From Candidatus Latescibacterota bacterium (lineage in GTDB: Bacteria > Latescibacterota > UBA2968 > UBA8231), in assembly GCA_022827165.1 (NCBI GenBank), contig JAJDTN010000181.1, positions 1 to 31,964 of the forward strand: a stretch of DNA of 31,964 bases, written 5' to 3'. This document shows, one piece after another, positions 25,769 to 31,964 of the stretch. A program made the translations under genes and the position numbers. Under the pieces are notes generated by a model, which searched no databases, had not been told where the DNA came from, and was given only the letters and a program-made list of their open reading frames with translations. Each line of letters starts with the position of its first letter. Position 1 is the stretch's first letter.

Positions 25769-26364
25769 CAGCGCTCCCGCAAGGCGCCCTTGATCAGGGC
25801 CTGCACCGACGCCTCACCCTCCCCGAGACGGCTGCGCACCGCCTCCAGGGCCTTGCGCGCCCCCGGCCCGGTGAAGCCGAGAGCCTCCAGGGCCAGCATG
25901 GCCTCGTCGACGAGGTCGTCCGAGCCGGCTTCCTGCGCCGCCTCGGGGCCGGTCCGCAAGGGCCGCCGGATCCGGTCCTTCAAGTCGACCACAACCCTCT
26001 GGGCCGTCCTCGGGCCGATGCCGCGCACCCGGGTGAGGTCGCCGGCGCGCTCTTCCTGGATGGCGCGGGCCAAGTCGTCGACGGACAGGCCGGAGAGGAT
26101 CGTCAGGGCGAGGTTGGGACCGATGCCGGAGATGCCGATGAGGAGCCGGAACATCTCGCGCTCCGCCTCCTGAAGGAAACCGAAGAGGGCCAGCTGGTCC
26201 TCGCGGACGTGGGTGTGGGCCAGGATCTCGACGGGGGAACCCGCAGCGGGCAGACCGTCGTACGTGGTCAGGGAGATGGACAGCTCGTAGCCGACCCCCC
26301 CGACCTCGACGACGGCGCGGGTCGGCGCCTTGTGGGCCAGGAGGCCGCGGAGGTGCGTGATCAC
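25768..26364 (-). CDS. ruvA: Holliday junction DNA-binding protein RuvA
   Basis: Tetrameric junction-binding subunit of RuvAB. 198 aa from a GTG at 26364. The N-terminal OB-fold (ITHLRGLLAHK, VVEVGGVGYEL) is followed by two helix-hairpin-helix motifs (LIGISGIGPNLALTIL and LTRVRGIGPRTAQRVV) and the small C-terminal domain III that touches RuvB (EAMLALEALGFTGPGARKAL). Length is normal. It lies 12 bases downstream of ruvC and overlaps ruvB. Confidence 0.96.
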   Translation of the reverse strand: MITHLRGLLAHKAPTRAVVEVGGVGYELSISLTTYDGLPAAGSPVEILAHTHVREDQLALFGFLQEAEREMFRLLIGISGIGPNLALTILSGLSVDDLARAIQEERAGDLTRVRGIGPRTAQRVVVDLKDRIRRPLRTGPEAAQEAGSDDLVDEAMLALEALGFTGPGARKALEAVRSRLGEGEASVQALIKGALRER

Positions 26365-26376
26365 CCGGGGACCCTC

Positions 26377-26925
26377 TCAACGGTTGGCGACACGGCGCAG
26401 CAGGGCCTGCACCTCGGGCCTGCGGACGCCGACGGCCGCCGCCGCCGACGGGCGGCTGCTCCGGTGCAGGTGGCAGACGGCCACGGCGAGGGCGTCGGAA
26501 GCGTCGAGAGGAGTCGGCGGCTCGTCCATGCGCAGGAGGCGGGCGACCATCGACTGAACCTGCTCCTTGGTGGCCTGGCCGTTGCCGACGACGGCCTTCT
26601 TGACCTCCGCCGGCGAGTAGAGCTCCGGGGAGAAGCCCGCCTTGTGCAGGCGGAGGCGCAGGACGCCGCGGGCCTCGCCCAGCTTGGCGGCGGCGTCGGC
26701 ATCGCGGCCGTAGAAGCTGCTTTCGAGGGCCACCGCATCCGGCCGGGATCGGGAGAGCAGCGCCGCCAGGCCGTCGTCGAGCGCCGCCAGACGCCCGGCG
26801 AAGTCGGCGGCTGCCTTCGAGGGTCGGAAACAGCCGCAGTCGACGAAGGTGAGATCCCGGCCCTCGGCGCACACCAGCCCGTATCCCGTGCTGGTGCTGC
26901 TTGGGTCGAGACCGAGAACGAGCAC
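26377..26925 (-). CDS. ruvC: Holliday junction resolvase RuvC
   Basis: Endonuclease that cuts Holliday junctions. 182 aa from a GTG at 26925. The catalytic acid set of the RNase-H-like fold is complete: D7 (GLDPS), E68 (ALESSF), D141 and D144 (DASDALAVAVCH). SPAEVKKAVVGNGQATKEQV is the usual DNA-binding segment. The open frame continues far upstream, overlapping yebC out of frame, but homology starts at LVLGLDPSS, so the GTG is used. It follows yebC by 17 bases. Confidence 0.95.
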   Translation of the reverse strand: MLVLGLDPSSTSTGYGLVCAEGRDLTFVDCGCFRPSKAAADFAGRLAALDDGLAALLSRSRPDAVALESSFYGRDADAAAKLGEARGVLRLRLHKAGFSPELYSPAEVKKAVVGNGQATKEQVQSMVARLLRMDEPPTPLDASDALAVAVCHLHRSSRPSAAAAVGVRRPEVQALLRRVANR

Positions 26926-26942
26926 GAGTGCGGAAGAGCCGG

Positions 26943-27692
26943 TCAGGCGAGCAGCTTCGCCAGCTCCTCCTCCTGCACGTCGAAGTTGGAGAACACCCGT
27001 TGCACGTCGTCGAGATCCTCTAGATCCTCGAGCAGGCGGACGATGCCCCGGGCGTCGGCGCCCTCCACGGAGAGGGTGTTCTGCGGGATCCACGCCAGCG
27101 ACGCCTGGCCGTACGCTATGCCGGCCTCTTCGAGGGCGCGCTTGACGGCGTCGAAGTGGTCGGCGGAGGCCAGCACCTCGAAGACGCCGTCGGCCTGCTG
27201 CAAGTCCTCTCCGCCGGCGTCCATCACCGCCAGCATCACCTCTTCTTCGCCAGCCGAGGACTGGTCTACCTCGATCAACCCCTTGAGGGCGAACATCCAG
27301 GAGACGGCGCCCTTCTCGGCCAGGTTGCCGCCGAACTTGCCGAAGACGTGGCGCACCTCGGAGACGGTGCGGTTCCGGTTGTCCGTGAGGGCCTCGATGA
27401 TGATGGCCACGCCCCCGGGGCCGTAGCCCTCGTAGACCGCCTCCTCGTAGAGGACGCCGGCCTCGTCGCCGGAGCCGCGGCGAACGGCGCGATCGATGGT
27501 GTTCTGGGGCATGTTGGCGGCCCGTGCGTTCTGCACGGCCGTGCGCAGCCGGGGGTTGGAATCCTCCCCGGCGCCGCCTTCGCGCGCCGCCACGGTCAAC
27601 TCGCGGATCAACTTGGTGAACAACTTGCCGCGCCTGGCGTCGTTGGCACCCTTCTTCCGCTTGATCGTGCTCCACTTGGAGTGACCGGACAT
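26943..27692 (-). CDS. yebC: YebC/TACO1 family protein
   Basis: 249 aa. SGHSKWSTIKRKKGANDARRG at the N-terminus and the NMPQNTIDRAVRRGSG and YEGYGPGGVAIIIEALTDN blocks identify the family; acidic patches dominate the C-terminal domains. YebC proteins have been described both as DNA-binding transcription regulators and as translation factors easing ribosome stalling. Its place just ahead of ruvC is a common arrangement. The 97-base gap upstream (27693-27789) holds a short GC hairpin (27735-27749, GCCCGG/CCGGGC) but no convincing promoter, so read-through from the EF-G-like gene is possible. Confidence 0.95.
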   Translation of the reverse strand: MSGHSKWSTIKRKKGANDARRGKLFTKLIRELTVAAREGGAGEDSNPRLRTAVQNARAANMPQNTIDRAVRRGSGDEAGVLYEEAVYEGYGPGGVAIIIEALTDNRNRTVSEVRHVFGKFGGNLAEKGAVSWMFALKGLIEVDQSSAGEEEVMLAVMDAGGEDLQQADGVFEVLASADHFDAVKRALEEAGIAYGQASLAWIPQNTLSVEGADARGIVRLLEDLEDLDDVQRVFSNFDVQEEELAKLLA

Positions 27693-27789
27693 GGCTTCCC
27701 GAATCTACGCAGGCAGGGCGATCGGCGCCGCCAGGCCCGGGGGCCGGGCAGCCGGCGGGCGAGACCCGACTTTGAGAACCGCGGGCGGA

Positions 27790-29865
27790 TCAGGCCGCCT
27801 GCGCCTGCTCCTTGCTGGCCTCTTCGATGATGCGGGCCTGCACGTCCCCGGGCACCTCCTCGTAGCGGCTGAGGCTCTGGGTGTGCATGCCCTCGCCCTG
27901 GGACATGGAGCGCAGCCGGGTGGCGTATCGATCGATCTCGGCCAGGGGCACCTCCGCCTCGATGATCTGGAGATGGCCATCGGCACTGGTACCACTGATG
28001 CGGCCCCTGCGGGAGGTGAGGTCGCCCATCACGTCGCCCATGAACTCTTCGGGCACGGTGATCGTCAGGTGGTAGATCGGCTCGAGCAGGACCGGGCGGG
28101 CCTTGAGGAAGGCGTCCTTGAAGGCCTGTGACGAGGCGATCTTGAAGGAGACCTCGTCCGAGTCGACGGCGTGGTGCTTGCCGTCGTACACGGTGGCGGC
28201 CACGTCGACGACGGCGGAGCCGGAGATGGGACCCACCGCCAGGCTCTCCTGGAGCCCCTTCTCGACGGCGGGGATGAAGTTGGTCGGAATGCTGCCGCCC
28301 ACGACCTCGTTGACGAACTCGAATCCCTCGCCCCGCGACTTCGGCGTGACCCGCAGGTAGACCTCTCCGAACTGTCCGCGCCCCCCGGACTGCTTCTTGT
28401 GCCGGTAGTGGCCCTCGGCGTTGCCGCGGATCGTCTCGCGGTAAGGCACCCGCGGGGCCTCGGTGTCGACCTCGACATTGAACCGCTCCCGGAGCCGTTT
28501 GAGGATCGTCTCCAGATGCAGGTCGCCCTGTGCGGCGAGCACCGACTGGCGGATCTCGCCGTCATACCTGAACTCGAAGCTCGGATCCTCCTCGTGCAAC
28601 TGGTGCAGGCCGGTGGCCATGCGCTCCTCGCTGCCCTTCTCCCGCGGCGACACGGCGACGCGGATGAGGGGCTCCGGAGGTTCTACTCTCGGAAGCTGCA
28701 CCGATTCGGACCTGGTGCACAGGGTGTCCCCCGTATGGGTGTCCTTGAGCTTGACGAGGGCGACGATGTCGCCGGCGCCGGCGCTCTCGACCTCGGTGCG
28801 CTCGTGGCCGTTGAGTTGGTAGATCTGGCCGATGCGCTCGGTCTTCTGGCGCACGGAATTGCTCACTTCGTCGCCGTGGCGGAGACTGCCGGAGAAGATG
28901 CGAAGGTAGCTCAATTCGCCCACGTGCTGCTCCGCCGTGGTCTTGAAGACGTAGGAGACCAGCGGCCCGTCGGGCGAGGCCTCCAGGCTCCGCTCCTCCC
29001 CGTTGCCGTCGGCATAGGCGAGACCGGGACTCCGGTCGGGCGAGGGGAAGAACTCCGCCGCGGCCCCCATGAGCCGGTCGACGGCGACGTTGTTGTAGGC
29101 ATCTCCGAAGAGAACGGGGAAGATCTCGCGCGCTTCCACAGCTTTGCGCAGCCCCGCCTTGAGCTCGTCGGGCTCGAGGTTTCCTTCGCCGAAGTAGCGC
29201 TCCATCAACTCCTCGTCGGTCTCGGCCACGGCTTCGACGAGTTGCTCCCGCAAGGGCTCCACCTCCTCCTGCAGGGAAGACGGAATCTCGCCTTCTTCGG
29301 CCTTGCCGTCGGCGTAGGTGACCAGCTTGCCATCGACCAGATCGACGACCTGGTGGAAGCCCTCCCCTGGATCGACGGCATACTGAAGGGGCACGGCCAT
29401 TCGGCCGAGACGGTCCTGCATCTGCTGAAGGACCCCATCCAGATCGATCTCGGGCCGGTCCATCTTGTTGACGAAGAGGATGCAGGGCAGGCCGCTCTGC
29501 TGGGCCAGGCGCCAGGCGCGCACGGTGCCGATGTCGATCCCCGAGACCGACTCGACGACGACCACGCTGGCATCGGCCACGCGCAGCGCCGACTGCGTCT
29601 CGGGGATGAAGTCGGCGTACCCCGGTGTGTCCATCAGGTCGAAGTGGATGCCCTTCCACTCGCCGCTGAGGAGGGAGGTCTTGAGGGAGATCTTGCGCTC
29701 GATCTCTTCCGAGTCGAAATCGGACACCGTCGTACCATCTTCGACACGGCCGAGCCGCGTGAGCTGACCGGTGTTGTAGATGATCGCTTCTGCCAGGGCC
29801 GTCTTGCCGGAGCCGCTGTGGCCGATGAGGACGACATTGCGCACTTGATCGATCGTGTGTGGCAC
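27790..29865 (-). CDS. Elongation factor G-like translational GTPase (EF-G-like family, not canonical FusA)
   Basis: 691 aa from a GTG at 29865, five-domain EF-G layout. G1 is GHSGSGKT (15-22) rather than GHIDAGKTT of canonical EF-G. G3 is D79-T-P-G-Y83, with Tyr in place of the catalytic His. G4 is NKMD (133-136). Domain IV/V segments are clear: VPYRETIRGNAEGHYRHKKQ, GGRGQFGEVYLRV, EPIYHLTITVPEEFMGDVMGDL and RRGRISG. These G1 and G3 forms mark the EF-G-like paralogue group found beside true EF-G in several phyla, whose role is poorly defined. The frame is open further upstream but crosses the predicted promoter, so the GTG is preferred; family members start with this RNVVLIGHSGSGKT segment. 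Confidence 0.9.
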   Translation of the reverse strand: MPHTIDQVRNVVLIGHSGSGKTALAEAIIYNTGQLTRLGRVEDGTTVSDFDSEEIERKISLKTSLLSGEWKGIHFDLMDTPGYADFIPETQSALRVADASVVVVESVSGIDIGTVRAWRLAQQSGLPCILFVNKMDRPEIDLDGVLQQMQDRLGRMAVPLQYAVDPGEGFHQVVDLVDGKLVTYADGKAEEGEIPSSLQEEVEPLREQLVEAVAETDEELMERYFGEGNLEPDELKAGLRKAVEAREIFPVLFGDAYNNVAVDRLMGAAAEFFPSPDRSPGLAYADGNGEERSLEASPDGPLVSYVFKTTAEQHVGELSYLRIFSGSLRHGDEVSNSVRQKTERIGQIYQLNGHERTEVESAGAGDIVALVKLKDTHTGDTLCTRSESVQLPRVEPPEPLIRVAVSPREKGSEERMATGLHQLHEEDPSFEFRYDGEIRQSVLAAQGDLHLETILKRLRERFNVEVDTEAPRVPYRETIRGNAEGHYRHKKQSGGRGQFGEVYLRVTPKSRGEGFEFVNEVVGGSIPTNFIPAVEKGLQESLAVGPISGSAVVDVAATVYDGKHHAVDSDEVSFKIASSQAFKDAFLKARPVLLEPIYHLTITVPEEFMGDVMGDLTSRRGRISGTSADGHLQIIEAEVPLAEIDRYATRLRSMSQGEGMHTQSLSRYEEVPGDVQARIIEEASKEQAQAA

Positions 29866-29975
29866 GGTTGCACCTGTGAGGAGGTTGAGGTGGTCAGGGG
29901 AGGTATCCACCACGCCCGATCTGGGACGCCAGAACGGCGCAGAGTCCACCGGACCAGCACCCGGGGGACTCTGGA

Positions 29976-30004
29976 TTGAGCGGACCTCGAACAGCGGGTA
30001 AACT
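29976..30004 (+). promoter_or_regulatory. Predicted promoter for the GT8-type gene
   Basis: TTGAGC (29976-29981), 17-base spacer, TAAACT (29999-30004); both hexamers match consensus at four positions. Transcription would start near 30011, which rules out the ATG at 30005 as the start of the downstream gene. It shares its -10 bases with the opposite-strand promoter. Confidence 0.45.
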
Positions 30005-30029
30005 ATGCCGCCCCGGCCGCCACTGTCAA
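30000..30029 (-). promoter_or_regulatory. Predicted promoter for the EF-G-like gene
   Basis: Perfect -35 TTGACA (30029-30024) with a -10 of CATAGT (16-base spacer, 30007-30002) or TAGTTT (18-base spacer, 30005-30000). Transcription would start near 29993, leaving a leader of about 130 bases before the GTG at 29865. I see no known riboswitch in that leader. Confidence 0.5.
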
Positions 30030-30070
30030 GCGGCCGAGTCTCCATAACCAACACCCGGGACGAGACTTGC

Positions 30071-31102
30071 GTGGACAGCTCCGAGCGCGAACCAGCGGCT
30101 TCCGGGAGGCCGCCGAAGTGCGCCTTCGCCACCTTCCTCATGCTCAACGACAACTACCTGCCCGGGGCACTGGTGCTGGCCTTCGGGCTGCGCCTCCAAC
30201 GGCTGCCGGCGCCGCTGATCTGCCTGGTGACGGAAGGAGTATCTCACCAGGCCCGGGAATCACTGGGCCGGCTCTTCGATGACGTGACCGAGGTGGAGCC
30301 GATTTACGTCCCGCACGCGCGCCGCCAGGAACGCCAGGACCGGCCCTACTTCTTCACCCGCATTCACGCCCTGCGCCTTGGACCCGGCGGCGGGCTCGGG
30401 CACCATTTCGAGCGGGTCGTGGTGCTCGACGCGGACGTGCTCCCTCTGCGGCACTACGGCCGCCTTCTGGAGCTGGAGCCCCCGGCGGGCGTCCTCAACG
30501 AACGCAAGTCCCATCTGTTGCAGACGGACGACGCCGGACGCCAGGTGGTGCCCCCGGGCGCCCTGGAGAAGGGGCGCTGGAACTGGCACGAGATCTACGC
30601 CGAGTGCCCCCACGGCCACCCCGTCCCGGCATCGATCTCCGACCGGCCTCGGGAGGATCCGACCAACATGGGCTTCAACGGGTCGCTCTTCGTGATGCGT
30701 CCCGACGCGGCCGAGTTCGAGGCGATCCTGCGGGACATCGAAGGCCCGGACATGCGGGTCCTCGTGGGCGACCGCTTCGACTGGCCCGACATGCAGTACC
30801 TGACCCTGCGCTGGTCGGGGCAGTGGCGCAACATCGACGTTCGCTACAGTTCCCTCAACGGCTATCCGCACCTGGATGTCATCTACGGAACCCACTTCGC
30901 CGGCTTCAAGCCCTGGTACTTCCACCGCGGCTCGACGATGGCCCGCTTCGCCCGCCACCCGGACTTCCAGTTGTGGTTCTCCACCTACCTGCGGCTCATG
31001 GAGACCTACCCCGGCCTGGCCCGGATGGGAAAACTGAGACGACTTCGGGATCAGATCGATGAAGTGGGCCGCCCCAGGAGATCCGGCGGCAGGCGTACAT
31101 GA
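30071..31102 (+). CDS. GT8-like glycosyltransferase (glycogenin/galactinol synthase-like)
   Basis: 343 aa from a GTG at 30071, chosen because the only upstream ATG (30005) lies inside the -10 element; GGGACGAG gives a possible ribosome-binding site. FATFLMLNDNYLPGALVLAFGLR matches the GT8 N-terminal motif, and VVVLDADVLPL carries the metal-binding DxD (D120-A-D122). NMGFNGSLFVMRP and WPDMQYLTLRW fit the family's acceptor region, and HFAGFKPW holds the conserved His-x-x-Gly-x-Lys motif. It would transfer a sugar from a nucleotide sugar; donor and acceptor are unknown. No signal peptide, so cytoplasmic. It stands alone, convergent with the rRNA operon and divergent from the EF-G-like gene. Confidence 0.83.
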   Translation: MDSSEREPAASGRPPKCAFATFLMLNDNYLPGALVLAFGLRLQRLPAPLICLVTEGVSHQARESLGRLFDDVTEVEPIYVPHARRQERQDRPYFFTRIHALRLGPGGGLGHHFERVVVLDADVLPLRHYGRLLELEPPAGVLNERKSHLLQTDDAGRQVVPPGALEKGRWNWHEIYAECPHGHPVPASISDRPREDPTNMGFNGSLFVMRPDAAEFEAILRDIEGPDMRVLVGDRFDWPDMQYLTLRWSGQWRNIDVRYSSLNGYPHLDVIYGTHFAGFKPWYFHRGSTMARFARHPDFQLWFSTYLRLMETYPGLARMGKLRRLRDQIDEVGRPRRSGGRRT

Positions 31103-31130
31103 CGAAGGGCCCCCTGTTGGAGGCCCTTCG
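31103..31130. terminator. Hairpin between the glycosyltransferase gene and the rRNA operon
   Basis: CGAAGGGCC and GGCCCTTCG form a perfect 9-bp stem with a 10-base loop, directly after the TGA of the glycosyltransferase gene and 8 bases past the 5S 3' end on the other strand. No good U-tract follows on either strand. Position supports termination for both convergent units, chiefly the rRNA operon. Confidence 0.6.
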
Positions 31131-31138
31131 CAAGAAAA

Positions 31139-31254
31139 CCCGGCGGCGTCCTACTCTCCCACCGGGTGACCCCAGCAGTACCATCGGCGCAGGAGGGCTT
31201 AACTACTCTGTTCGGAATGGGAAGAGGTGTTTCCCCTCCGCTATGACCACCGGA
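31139..31254 (-). rRNA. rrf: 5S ribosomal RNA
   Basis: About 116 nt. The minus strand contains CCATTCCGAACAGAGTAGTT and TAAGCCCTCC...GCGCCGATGGTACTGC, then GTGGGAGAGTAGG, the universal 5S core. The 5' end TCCGGTGG pairs with the 3' end CCGCCGG(G). Ends are accurate to a few bases. It lies 76 bases downstream of the 23S 3' end. Confidence 0.97.
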
Positions 31255-31330
31255 AAATCGTATGCACAGAATACAGATTCACACGCGAGTCACTGTCGCG
31301 CAAGGATCCCGCGCGCCCACAGGAGGAGAA
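31255..31330 (-). other. 23S-5S intergenic spacer
   Basis: 76 bases, no tRNA gene. It contains CGCGGGATCCTTGCGCGACAG-like GC-rich sequence that can fold locally, as expected for processing signals. Otherwise nothing identifiable. Confidence 0.6.

Positions 31331-31964
<634 letters not shown>

Noticed and set aside
28171..29979. 602-codon open frame on the plus strand, antisense to the EF-G-like gene
   Set aside because: Shadow of a conserved GTPase gene; Asp/Glu/Leu/Gly-rich composition is typical of antisense frames in GC-rich DNA.
30005..31102. ATG at 30005 as start of the glycosyltransferase
   Set aside because: It lies within the predicted -10 element, upstream of the expected transcript start, and adds 22 residues with no homology.

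Overview
The window is high-GC, densely packed bacterial chromosome. The organism looks like a diderm (Gram-negative-type) bacterium. There is a probable outer-membrane beta-barrel protein with a C-terminal Phe, a lipoprotein, and a Yej-type peptide importer. The signal recognition particle RNA, however, is the large Alu-domain form best known from Bacilli and Thermotogae. This mix points away from Proteobacteria and towards a less-studied deep-branching or FCB-like phylum, but I cannot name the phylum from sequence alone. UGA, UAA and UAG all act as ordinary stops.

Layout. (1) 1-2458, minus strand: tadA, two tRNA-Ser genes, tRNA-Ala, large SRP RNA and dnaX (running off the left edge), in transcription order. 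This resembles the tadA-scr-dnaX order of Bacillus. (2) 2493-3856, plus strand: lysA behind a recognisable promoter. (3) 3895-11075, plus strand: eight tightly packed, mostly overlapping genes. They encode a MutL-type ASKHA ATPase, a barrel-sandwich/KOW protein, an Fn3-plus-transmembrane protein and several integral membrane proteins, with no B12 mutase nearby. I think this is the best candidate for an undescribed membrane system. (4) 11098-17014, minus strand: a Yej/Opp-type peptide ABC importer whose two ATPases are separate genes, preceded by a TPR lipoprotein and ilvE. (5) 19012-27692, minus strand: a long run with yebC, ruvC, ruvA, ruvB, tsaB, an orphan MalK-type ABC ATPase broken by an in-frame UAG, holB, rsmA and the outer-membrane barrel candidate. 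Many junctions are 4-base stop/start overlaps. (6) 27790-31102: an EF-G-like GTPase (minus) and a GT8-type glycosyltransferase (plus), divergent from overlapping promoters. (7) 31139-31964, minus strand: 5S rRNA and the 3' part of 23S rRNA, running off the right edge.

The housekeeping groups are coherent: replication clamp loader (dnaX, holB), Holliday junction processing (ruvABC), translation support (tadA, rsmA, tsaB, SRP RNA, EF-G-like, tRNAs, rRNAs) and amino-acid metabolism (lysA, ilvE). Points worth a second look are the MutL membrane operon, tadA reading straight through a tRNA gene, the amber codon in the ABC ATPase, the large SRP RNA, and the superimposed divergent promoters.
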